Source: an uncultured Lachnospiraceae bacterium
GTDB lineage: Bacteria; Bacillota; Clostridia; Lachnospirales; Lachnospiraceae
NCBI GenBank assembly: GCA_958428365.1
Contig: CAUAFT010000004.1
Coordinates: 62,001 to 126,000, forward strand
DNA length: 64,000 bases
Direction of reading: 5' to 3'
A program made the translations under genes and the position numbers. How positions within the stretch are numbered: position 1 is the stretch's first letter; each line of letters begins with the position of its first letter. This document shows positions 9,476 through 16,510 of the stretch, one piece after another. The notes beneath the pieces are model-generated. The model made no database searches and was not told where the DNA came from. It saw only the letters and a program-made list of their open reading frames with translations.

Positions 9476-9518
9476 CGATAAAGTGTCACCTTAGGGTCTT
9501 GGGGGTTCTGCTTTATCG
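9476..9518. repeat. Short inverted repeat next to element copy 1
   Basis: CGATAAAG at 9476-9483 and CTTTATCG at 9511-9518 form an 8-bp perfect inverted repeat with a 27-base loop, 10 bases beyond copy 1. The remaining bases of this gene-free stretch (9519-9647) are AT-rich and show nothing else I can identify. Confidence 0.5.
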
Positions 9519-9640
9519 GCTTGTGTCGGGTGGTGTTTATATGCTCTAAATAGGTTCATATTATTGTATTACACATTATGTTAATAAATTATAAAATCCC
9601 CTCTCGTCACCACAACGCAGCCAACACAACAGTGCAAAGA

Positions 9641-9891
9641 GTATCGTGGCAAGCAGCACAAATATATTTTCGGGGTTGTGACTTTGCGGAGGATATTAGA
9701 TTTTCTTAGGGTTCTGGGTGTAACAGCAATTTCCGAACAGGACGTTCGGAAAAGGCACATCTGAGCCATGGATGGCGAATATGGGCCGGTTGCGTCCGTC
9801 CCCGACAGCTGGCAGACAGAACACTTAGAAAATCTTATATCCGCAGCAGGTCACAACCCCGGAAATATATTTGTGCTGCTTGCCTCAATAC
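9641..9891 (-). repeat. Long-hairpin element, copy 2 (opposite orientation)
   Basis: Second copy of the element, oriented against copy 1 and separated from it by about 175 bases. Outer arms 9648-9682 and 9850-9884 match over 35 bases with one mismatch and can be extended to 9641 and 9891 with two more. Inside, 9691-9716 pairs with 9818-9843, and the same two mismatches as in copy 1 recur. Hairpin H2 is at 9730-9738/9744-9752 with loop AGGAC on plus (GTCCT on minus). The tip, including the conserved GGGGACGGACGCAACCGG box, matches copy 1; the arms do not. Confidence 0.85.
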
Positions 9892-9978
9892 CCTCCCACC
9901 ACCCTCTCATAATATATGAAAACCTCCCCCAAGTCAATTTCCCGTATAAATCTATTCCCAACCATCCATACTATTCCC

Positions 9979-10374
9979 ATGAAGAAGAATTTTTTTATCT
10001 GCGGACTGACCGGATGGTGCATGGAGATCCTTTTTACCTCCTTCCATGCCCTCTGTCGAAAAGATTTCAGATTAAAAGGACAGACCTCCATCTGGATGTT
10101 TCCCATCTACGGGCTCGCCGCCCTGATCGCGCCCATGCACGACCATATGAACAACAGACCCGCTCTCTGGCGGGGCGGCGTCTATACGCTTGGGATTTTT
10201 ACCTGCGAATATGTCAGCGGAGCGCTTTTGAAAAAACATGACATGTGCCCCTGGGATTACAGCGGTGCAAAATCCAATATCAACGGTCTGATCCGTCTGG
10301 ATTACGCGCCTTTCTGGATGGCTGCCGGATTGATCTTTGAAAAGATTTTATCGGCGGCGGATAGGCAGGAATAG
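9979..10374 (+). CDS. Small integral membrane protein, putative ABC-transporter type IV (CmpB/DUF1113-like)
   Basis: 131-residue hydrophobic protein beginning MKKNFFICGLTGWCMEI. Recognisable family features are the N-terminal GWCMEILFTSFHAL segment, the stretch WMFPIYGLAALIAP, and the C-terminal CPWDYS and GLIRLDYAPFW motifs; hydrophobic segments lie near residues 5-20, 38-55, 65-85 and 112-125. Proteins of this type are annotated as putative ABC-transporter membrane proteins but their role is not established. The frame is open to an upstream ATG at 9916; neither start has a strong ribosome binding site, and 9979 was chosen because family homology seems to begin there. It precedes pyrB by 68 bases but pyrB has its own promoter. 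Confidence 0.75.
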   Translation: MKKNFFICGLTGWCMEILFTSFHALCRKDFRLKGQTSIWMFPIYGLAALIAPMHDHMNNRPALWRGGVYTLGIFTCEYVSGALLKKHDMCPWDYSGAKSNINGLIRLDYAPFWMAAGLIFEKILSAADRQE

Positions 10375-10387
10375 TCCTCTTTTCCCC

Positions 10388-10416
10388 TTGAAAATTTTTC
10401 TCCGCTATTATATGAT
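10388..10416 (+). promoter_or_regulatory. Promoter of pyrBI
   Basis: TTGAAA at 10388-10393, a 17-base spacer, and TATGAT at 10411-10416. Predicted start near 10423 leaves only about 20 untranslated bases before pyrB, so no pyr attenuator or PyrR-binding leader fits here. Confidence 0.75.
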
Positions 10417-10442
10417 GGTAAAAATACCTAAGGAGGAAAACT

Positions 10443-11360
10443 ATGCGACATTTAATGAGTCCACTGGATTTTTCCGTCGAAGAATTGGACAGGCTATTGT
10501 GCCTTGCCAACGACATTGAGAAAAATCCTTCAAAATACGCACACGCCTGTGCCGGAAAGAAACTCGCCACCTGCTTTTACGAACCGAGTACCAGGACCCG
10601 GCTTTCCTTCGAAGCAGCGATGTTGAATCTGGGAGGAAGCGTCCTTGGATTTTCCAGTGCGGATTCCAGTTCCGCATCCAAGGGAGAGAGTGTTTCCGAT
10701 ACGATCCGCGTGATTTCCTGTTACGCAGACATCTGTGCTATGCGTCATCCGAAAGAAGGCGCGCCTTTAGTAGCTTCCATGCATTCTAAGATCCCGGTGA
10801 TCAATGCCGGGGACGGCGGTCATCAACATCCTACGCAGACTCTCACCGATTTATTGACAATTCACAGTTTAAAAGGCAGACTTGACAATCTGACCATCGG
10901 TCTTTGCGGCGATCTGAAGTTCGGACGTACCGTCCATTCCCTCATCAACGCCCTGATCCGCTATCCGGGAATCCGTTTTGTGCTGATCTCACCGGAGGAG
11001 TTAAAGGTGCCGAGTTATATCCGGGAAGAGGTTCTGGAAAAAAACAACATTCCATATGAGGAAGTCATCCGTCTGGAGGACGCTATGGAAAAACTGGACA
11101 TCCTCTATATGACCCGCGTACAGAGGGAACGTTTTTTCAATGAAGAAGACTATGTGCGGATGAAAGATTTTTACATTCTGGATAAGGCTAAGATGGAACT
11201 GGCACCAAAGGATATGCTGGTACTCCATCCCCTGCCTCGTGTCAATGAGATTTCCGTGGAGGTGGACGACGATCCGCGGGCAGTCTATTTCAAACAGGTT
11301 CAATATGGAGTCTATGTACGGATGGCGCTCATTCTGACACTGTTGGGAATCGAAGTATAA
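10443..11360 (+). CDS. pyrB: Aspartate carbamoyltransferase catalytic subunit
   Basis: Condenses carbamoyl phosphate with aspartate, the first committed step of pyrimidine synthesis. The 305-residue protein contains the carbamoyl-phosphate motif EPSTRTRLSFE (about residues 43-53), the SxxK loop (ASKGES), HPTQTLTDLLT, and the C-terminal HPLPRVNEISVEVDDDPRAVYF motif that binds aspartate. AAGGAGG lies 8 bases before the ATG. It is followed 13 bases later by pyrI, so a regulated dodecameric enzyme is expected. Confidence 0.98.
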   Translation: MRHLMSPLDFSVEELDRLLCLANDIEKNPSKYAHACAGKKLATCFYEPSTRTRLSFEAAMLNLGGSVLGFSSADSSSASKGESVSDTIRVISCYADICAMRHPKEGAPLVASMHSKIPVINAGDGGHQHPTQTLTDLLTIHSLKGRLDNLTIGLCGDLKFGRTVHSLINALIRYPGIRFVLISPEELKVPSYIREEVLEKNNIPYEEVIRLEDAMEKLDILYMTRVQRERFFNEEDYVRMKDFYILDKAKMELAPKDMLVLHPLPRVNEISVEVDDDPRAVYFKQVQYGVYVRMALILTLLGIEV

Positions 11361-11373
11361 GGAGGTAGGATCG

Positions 11374-11808
11374 ATGTTAAATATAAGCGGAATCAGCGAG
11401 GGTTTTGTGCTGGATCACATCCAGGCGGGCATGAGCCTTAAGATCTATCACGATCTGAAATTAGATAAACTGGACTGTACCGTTGCCATCATCAAAAATG
11501 CCAAGAGCAGTAAGATGGGAAAGAAGGATATTATCAAGGTGGAATGCAGTATCGACGCTCTGGATCTGGATATTCTGGGCTTTATCGATCACAATATCAC
11601 GGTCAACATTATCAAGGGAGACAAGATCGTGGAGAAGAGACAGCTCCATCTTCCAAAGCAGGTAAAAAATGTGATCCGCTGTAAAAATCCAAGATGTATC
11701 ACTTCCATTGAGCAGGAACTGGATCAGATCTTCCTTCTGACGGATAAAGAGAATGAGATCTACCGCTGCAAGTACTGCGAGGAAAAATATCGGACCATCA
11801 GCCAGTAA
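11374..11808 (+). CDS. pyrI: Aspartate carbamoyltransferase regulatory subunit
   Basis: Allosteric chain binding nucleotide effectors and bridging catalytic trimers. The 144-residue protein has an N-terminal nucleotide-binding domain (about 1-95) and a C-terminal zinc domain with the four expected ligands: CKNPRC followed by CKYC. GGAGGT lies 7 bases before the ATG. Cotranscribed with pyrB and followed by a strong terminator. Confidence 0.97.
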   Translation: MLNISGISEGFVLDHIQAGMSLKIYHDLKLDKLDCTVAIIKNAKSSKMGKKDIIKVECSIDALDLDILGFIDHNITVNIIKGDKIVEKRQLHLPKQVKNVIRCKNPRCITSIEQELDQIFLLTDKENEIYRCKYCEEKYRTISQ

Positions 11809-11830
11809 GAAAAACGCTGATATTTCAAAA

Positions 11831-11874
11831 AAGGATGTCTGTTTGAAATCCCGCAAACAGACATCCTTTTTTCT
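11831..11874. terminator. Bidirectional terminator between pyrI and hydA
   Basis: Stem 11831-11845 pairs perfectly with 11854-11868 (15 bp, 8-base loop), flanked by A-run on the left and T-run on the right. It can end pyrBI (plus) and the hydrogenase operon (minus). Confidence 0.9.
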
Positions 11875-11900
11875 ATTTATTTCATCTCTGATTTCATTCT

Positions 11901-13604
11901 CTATCCCTTATGTCCCGGATACTCCACATGCAGCAGTTCATGCTCCCTGTTTTTCAACAGATCCGCATAGAGATTCTCCACAACCGGATTGTTTTCACTG
12001 CGCTTGATCTGAAGCGCCTTATCATTCTTGTAGAGACCTTCCGCACGCATACGTTTTTCCGTAGAACGGGCAAACGGCTGACCTGCTCCGGCTACACAGC
12101 CTCCCGGACAAGCCATCACTTCCACGAAATCGAAGTGTTCCTCTCCGCTCTCGATCTTTTGGATCAGATTTTCCGCATTGCCAAGTCCGCTGACAATACC
12201 GATGCGAAGCTTCCTCTCTCCCAGTTCCAGCTCACAGATCTTCGTTCCCTCCATGCCTCTGGTTCCGACAAATTCAATGTCTCTTAAGGCTTTCGGACTC
12301 TTATCCGATACCACGCGGCGGATGGCTGCCTCCGTCACTCCTCCGGTGGCTCCGAAGATCACTCCCGCTCCTGAATAGATGGAGAACGGCATATCGTGGG
12401 CCTCCGGCTCCATACGGTCAAAGCGGATGCCGATCTCTTTGAACATTCCGATCACTTCCTCCGAGGTCAGAACATAATCCACATCCCGGATACCGTTTCG
12501 CACGAACTCTTCCCTGGCAGCTTCATATTTTTTCGCCGTACAAGGCATGATGGCAACGGATACGGTTTCTTTGCCCTCCTCCTTGTCGAGTTTTTTGTAA
12601 TATTCCTTGATGACAGCGCCGAACATTTCCATCGGAGATTTGGAAGTGGACACATATTTCATCAGATGCGGATACTTTGTCTCCACAAAGCGGATCCATC
12701 CCGGACAGCAGGAAGTGAAAAGAGGATATTTTCGATCTTCTTCGGAAAGTGTCTCCACCAGCTCCGCCGCCTCTTCAATAATGGTCAGATCGGCTCCCAC
12801 CGAGGTGTCAAAGATAGCGTCCACGCCCAGCTTTCTCAAAGAAGCGATCAGTTTTCCAAGGGTATCCTCACCCGGAGCATAACCGTAGGCCTCTCCGATG
12901 GCAACCCGGACTGCCGGAGCAATCTGCATAACCACCCGCTTGTTGGGATCGTGGATCGCCTCCCATACGTCATGGGTATCGTTCTTTATGGTAATGGCTC
13001 CCGTCGGGCAGACCGCTGCACACTGACCGCAGTTGACGCAGTTGGTGTCCGCCAGATCTCTTCCGAAGGCAGTGGAAATGATCATCTTCGATCCGCGGTT
13101 TGCAAAATCAATGGCTCCCACATGCTGGATCTCGTTGCAGACACGGACGCAGTCTCCGCAGAGGATACACTTATTCGGATCCTTTACGATGGCTTTTGAA
13201 GAACGGTCGATGGGACGGATCGGGTTGGTGTTCTCGAAACGAACCCCCGGTATTCCAAAGCGCTTTGCCAGCTCCTGTAATTTACATTTTCCATTTTTCT
13301 CACAGGTGGTACAATCTCTGCAGTGGGCTGCCAAAAGCAGCTCCAGGATACGCTTTCTGTGATAGTAGAGCTTCGGCGTATTGGTGCGGATCTCCATCTC
13401 GTGTTTTGGCGGTGTGGAACAGGAGGCAATGATTCCTCCCCACTTGTCCTCCACCACGCACATACGGCAGGCGCCGTAGATGGACAGATCCGAATAATAA
13501 CAAAATGTCGGTAAGATGATTCCCGCCTTGCGGATTACGGCAAGAATATTTTTTTCATCGGTAAAGGAAACCCGTTCACCGTCTATGATCATATATTTTT
13601 CCAT
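11901..13604 (-). CDS. hydA: [FeFe] hydrogenase catalytic subunit HydA of NADH-linked (bifurcating-type) complex
   Basis: Catalyses reversible H2 formation at an H-cluster in the cytoplasm. The 567-residue protein has, in order, an N-terminal 2Fe-2S domain (Cys35, Cys46, Cys49, Cys62), a His-Cys [4Fe4S] site (HCRDCTTC, about 94-107), two ferredoxin [4Fe4S] motifs (CILCGDCVRVC and CVNCGQCAAVCP), and the three H-cluster motifs TSCCPGW (298-303), MPCTAKKYE (353-361) and MACPGGCVAGAGQP. The ATG at 13604 was chosen because GGAGGGA lies 7 bases upstream; the frame is open to 13676. It is the last gene of hydC-hydB-hydA; this subunit set matches trimeric electron-bifurcating hydrogenases (ferredoxin plus NADH), although bifurcation itself cannot be proven from sequence. 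Confidence 0.95.
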   Translation of the reverse strand: MEKYMIIDGERVSFTDEKNILAVIRKAGIILPTFCYYSDLSIYGACRMCVVEDKWGGIIASCSTPPKHEMEIRTNTPKLYYHRKRILELLLAAHCRDCTTCEKNGKCKLQELAKRFGIPGVRFENTNPIRPIDRSSKAIVKDPNKCILCGDCVRVCNEIQHVGAIDFANRGSKMIISTAFGRDLADTNCVNCGQCAAVCPTGAITIKNDTHDVWEAIHDPNKRVVMQIAPAVRVAIGEAYGYAPGEDTLGKLIASLRKLGVDAIFDTSVGADLTIIEEAAELVETLSEEDRKYPLFTSCCPGWIRFVETKYPHLMKYVSTSKSPMEMFGAVIKEYYKKLDKEEGKETVSVAIMPCTAKKYEAAREEFVRNGIRDVDYVLTSEEVIGMFKEIGIRFDRMEPEAHDMPFSIYSGAGVIFGATGGVTEAAIRRVVSDKSPKALRDIEFVGTRGMEGTKICELELGERKLRIGIVSGLGNAENLIQKIESGEEHFDFVEVMACPGGCVAGAGQPFARSTEKRMRAEGLYKNDKALQIKRSENNPVVENLYADLLKNREHELLHVEYPGHKG

Positions 13605-13615
13605 GTCAGTCCCTC

Positions 13616-15505
13616 CTATACTTCTTTTACTGCGTGGAAAGGACATCCTTCCTTGCAGGCGCCACACTTGATACATTTCGTGGTATCAATGGTAAACGGT
13701 TTCTTGATCTCACCGGAGATTGCCCCCACCGGACAGACTCTTGAACATTTTGAGCATCCCTTACAGAGTTCCGGATCGATCTGGAGGGTGACAAGGGCTT
13801 TACACTGTCCTGCCGGACACTTCTTATCCACCACATGGGCAATGTACTCGTCACGGAAGTATTTCATGGTGCTGACCACCGGAGACGCCGCCGTCTTGCC
13901 AAGACCGCAGAGGGCTGTCTCGGAAATGGTCTCAGACAGCTCTTCTAAGAGCGTGATATGACGCATGGTTCCCCTTCCCTCGCAGATGTCGGTGAGAAGC
14001 TCTAACATCCTCTTGGTTCCCTCACGGCAAGGAATACATTTTCCGCAGGATTCATTCTGGGTAAAGTTCATAAAGAATCTCGCCACTTCCACCATACAGC
14101 TCTTGTCGTTCATAACCACAAGTCCGCCGCTTCCGATCATAGCTCCCACCTTCTTCAGGGAATCAAAATCCAAGTGGAGATTCAGATGATCCTCCGTTGG
14201 ATTGATACACAGACAGCCGCCGGACGGTCCTCCGATCTGAACTGCCTTGAACTCGCCGCCCTTGACGCCTCCTCCAATATCGAAGATGACTTCTCTTAAG
14301 GTGGTTCCCATCGGAACCTCTATGAGTCCTGTATTCATAACATTTCCAGTCAGGGCAAACGCCTTGGTTCCATGATTCTTATCCGGTCCGATGGTCTTGT
14401 ACCATGCCGCTCCCTTGTTGATGATCGGCGGTACGTTACAGTAGGTCTCCACGTTATTCAGCACGGTTGGTTTTTCAAAGAGACCCTTTTCTACGGTACG
14501 AGGCGGTTTCACACGGGGCATACCACGGTTTCCTTCGATAGAGGCGGTCAGGGCGGAACCCTCGCCGCAGACAAAGGCTCCGGCTCCCTGGCTGATCTTC
14601 AATTCAAAGTCAAACCCGGAATCCAGAATATTTTTCCCAAGCAGACCTTTCTCCTCTGCCTTTTTAATTGCAGTGGAAAGACGCTCCACTGCCAGCGGAT
14701 ATTCCGCGCGCACATAGATATATCCATAATGTGCTCCCGTTGCGATACCTGCGATCAGCATACCCTCAATGACACGGTGCGGATCTCCCTCCATCATGCT
14801 TCGATCCATGAATGCTCCCGGATCTCCTTCGTCTCCGTTACATACCACATATTTGATCTCGGAATCCTGCGCTAATACCTGAGACCATTTTCTGCCTGTC
14901 GGGAATCCTCCGCCTCCACGTCCCCGCAGGGACGCCTCGCTGATTTCATCCACGATCTGCTGAGGAGTCATATCGAACAATGCCTTTGCCACGGCACTGT
15001 AGCCGCCCACTGCTATGTACTCGGTGATGGACTCTGCGTTGATCCTGCCGCAATCCTCCAGGGCAACACGGGTCTGCTGCTTATAGAATGGGATCTCCTC
15101 CTGTTTCTCGTAAGCGTTGCCCTTCTGGTCATGATACACTAACCGTTCGATGACGCGGTCGTTTACGATACTCTCCTCGATGATCTCCTCGCAGTCCTCC
15201 ACTTTTACCTTGATGTATAAAAGTCCTGCCGGCTCGATGCGAAGCAACGGTCCCATCTCACAAAATCCGTGACAGCCGCTCTTTTTTAAGCCTACGCTCT
15301 CATCGTGAGGTTCTTTTTCCAGCTTTAAAGAACATTTGATTCCCCGTTCTGCTAGAATCTCCTGGATTCTGGCATAGATCTCAAGGGAACCTCCGGCAAC
15401 GCAGCCCGTTCCGGCACAGATCAGAATCTGTTTTTTCTGCATTTTTAAGGAAGCTGCGTATTCCGCCCTTCTGGCTTCCAGTTCCTGTCTCGTCTTAATC
15501 TTCAT
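13616..15505 (-). CDS. hydB: NuoF-like diaphorase subunit HydB of the hydrogenase
   Basis: Flavoprotein subunit oxidising or reducing NAD(H) for the hydrogenase. The 629-residue chain has an N-terminal thioredoxin-like 2Fe-2S domain (CAGTGCVAGGS...CHGFC, about 30-85), the NuoF core with NADH/FMN site (RGRGGGGFPTGRKW, CNGDEGDPGAFMDR), the SLBB domain, the [4Fe4S] motif SCGKCIPCREGT, and two C-terminal ferredoxin clusters (CKGCSKCSRVCP and CIKCGACKEGCP). AGGAGG lies 9 bases before the ATG. It overlaps the end of hydC and precedes hydA by 11 bases, so the three are one operon. Confidence 0.95.
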   Translation of the reverse strand: MKIKTRQELEARRAEYAASLKMQKKQILICAGTGCVAGGSLEIYARIQEILAERGIKCSLKLEKEPHDESVGLKKSGCHGFCEMGPLLRIEPAGLLYIKVKVEDCEEIIEESIVNDRVIERLVYHDQKGNAYEKQEEIPFYKQQTRVALEDCGRINAESITEYIAVGGYSAVAKALFDMTPQQIVDEISEASLRGRGGGGFPTGRKWSQVLAQDSEIKYVVCNGDEGDPGAFMDRSMMEGDPHRVIEGMLIAGIATGAHYGYIYVRAEYPLAVERLSTAIKKAEEKGLLGKNILDSGFDFELKISQGAGAFVCGEGSALTASIEGNRGMPRVKPPRTVEKGLFEKPTVLNNVETYCNVPPIINKGAAWYKTIGPDKNHGTKAFALTGNVMNTGLIEVPMGTTLREVIFDIGGGVKGGEFKAVQIGGPSGGCLCINPTEDHLNLHLDFDSLKKVGAMIGSGGLVVMNDKSCMVEVARFFMNFTQNESCGKCIPCREGTKRMLELLTDICEGRGTMRHITLLEELSETISETALCGLGKTAASPVVSTMKYFRDEYIAHVVDKKCPAGQCKALVTLQIDPELCKGCSKCSRVCPVGAISGEIKKPFTIDTTKCIKCGACKEGCPFHAVKEV

Positions 15506-15980
15506 TTGCAGCTTCCTCCTTTAACTCTTTGATCAAAGCTCTCGCTTTTTCCGGCGTCATGGCAGGATGTACTTTGTCGTTGACGGTACAGACCGGCGCC
15601 AGTCCGCAGGCTCCCAGACAGGACACGGTCTCCACAGTGAACAGCATATCCTCCGTGGTTGGATTCTCCTCCGTTACCCCAAGATTGGTGCGAATCTCAT
15701 TCAGGATTTCTGTGGAGTTACGCACATGACAGGCGGTGCCGTCACAGATCTTAATGACATATTTTCCCTTCGGCTCCAGAGAAAAATTCTCATAAAAAGT
15801 CGCCACACCATACACCTTTGCTTCACTCAACCCCAATTCTCCCGCTATGTAAGTAAGCATTTCCTGCGGCAGATAATGATAAACCTTCTGAATATCCTGC
15901 ATGATGGCAATGACCGCAGTCTTGTTGTAATCATGGGCTTTCAGAATCCCGTCCAATTGTTTTTTGTCTTCTTTCTTCAA
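15495..15980 (-). CDS. hydC: NuoE-like 2Fe-2S subunit HydC of the hydrogenase, TTG start
   Basis: Thioredoxin-fold [2Fe-2S] electron-transfer subunit. Cys ligands lie in ICDGTACHVR and SCLGACGLAP, in the spacing typical of NuoE/HndA. The frame stays open to 16031, but an in-frame TTG at 15978-15980 is preceded by AAGGAGGAGAAGG and gives 161 residues (LKKEDKKQLDGI start), the family length. The upstream ATG at 16031 would place the -10 box only about 28 bases away and has no ribosome binding site. First gene of the hydCBA operon; its promoter carries a Rex-like site. Confidence 0.93.
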   Translation of the reverse strand: MKKEDKKQLDGILKAHDYNKTAVIAIMQDIQKVYHYLPQEMLTYIAGELGLSEAKVYGVATFYENFSLEPKGKYVIKICDGTACHVRNSTEILNEIRTNLGVTEENPTTEDMLFTVETVSCLGACGLAPVCTVNDKVHPAMTPEKARALIKELKEEAANED

Positions 15981-16058
15981 CCTTCTCCTCCTTACTATTG
16001 TATCAGAATTATCGAACACCACAGATATCACATTCAGACATTCTATCTGTATTTTGTT

Positions 16059-16087
16059 ATTATAGCATTGTTAAAATATTAACGCAA
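16059..16087 (-). promoter_or_regulatory. Promoter of hydCBA
   Basis: Minus strand TTGCGT (16082-16087), 17-base spacer, perfect TATAAT (16059-16064). Predicted start near 16052, about 72 bases before the TTG start codon. Confidence 0.75.
16068..16085. promoter_or_regulatory. Rex-type redox operator in the hydCBA promoter
   Basis: TTGTTAAAATATTAACGC matches the clostridial Rex consensus TTGTTAA-N4-TTAACAA at all but the last two positions. It covers the spacer and -35 of the promoter, so binding would block RNA polymerase. Rex senses the NADH/NAD ratio, which fits an NADH-linked hydrogenase. No rex gene is in the window. Confidence 0.72.
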
Positions 16088-16364
16088 TCAAAATATATAA
16101 ATTTTATCATTAACTTTACGTTTTTCTGTGCATTTTACCCCAGATTTTATATATGAAGGATTTTTCATTTGTTCATTTTATTTGCTTTTATCTCAAGATT
16201 TTCGCTTTTTTTCGACATCCTTATGCAATTTATAAAATACGATTTATTGAAAATGAATTTCACTTTGAGCCCTTGCTGAGATCCGTCTGACGGGTCCAAC
16301 TGCTGTTTATAAATTTTTTACAATTTCTGTTTTCCCTTTAAAATCAAGGCTTCCCCGGCATTTG

Positions 16365-16391
16365 TTAGCACTCATCAAAAATGAGTGCTAA
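16365..16391. promoter_or_regulatory. CIRCE element (HrcA operator) upstream of htpG
   Basis: TTAGCACTC, nine bases, GAGTGCTAA: a perfect match to the CIRCE consensus. It ends 7 bases before the -35 box of htpG, predicting HrcA repression and heat induction. The rest of the 530-base gap (16088-16364) is AT-rich with no gene I can support. Confidence 0.95.
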
Positions 16392-16398
16392 TTTTCTA

Positions 16399-16427
16399 TT
16401 GACATTGAGACATTCAAATACTAAAAT
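16399..16427 (+). promoter_or_regulatory. Promoter of htpG
   Basis: Perfect TTGACA (16399-16404), 17-base spacer, TAAAAT (16422-16427). Predicted transcription start near 16434, 77 bases before the start codon. Confidence 0.85.
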
Positions 16428-16510
16428 ATTATCTAACGATTCAAAGCGGGCTTTCATTCACCCGCCCACAGACCTAAAAAAAATAAGATGAACAAAAGGA
16501 GTGTTGTATT

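Noticed and set aside
9312..9769. Homologous short reading frames in the two hairpin elements (about 60 residues each)
   Set aside because: They share similar peptides only because the element tips are related; they have no ribosome binding site, use poor starts, and the differences preserve base pairing rather than amino acids.
9236..9891. CRISPR, insertion sequence or prophage attachment origin for the hairpin pair
   Set aside because: There are no spaced direct repeats, no transposase or integrase, and no tRNA; the symmetry is inverted within each copy.
12396..13199. Long plus-strand frame opposite hydA
   Set aside because: Antisense shadow of a gene with unmistakable motifs; no start signal or family features.
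16270..16300. GCTGAGA string suggesting a TPP riboswitch ahead of htpG
   Set aside because: The second TPP consensus block (CTGATCTGG-like) and the stem architecture are missing; htpG control is explained by CIRCE.
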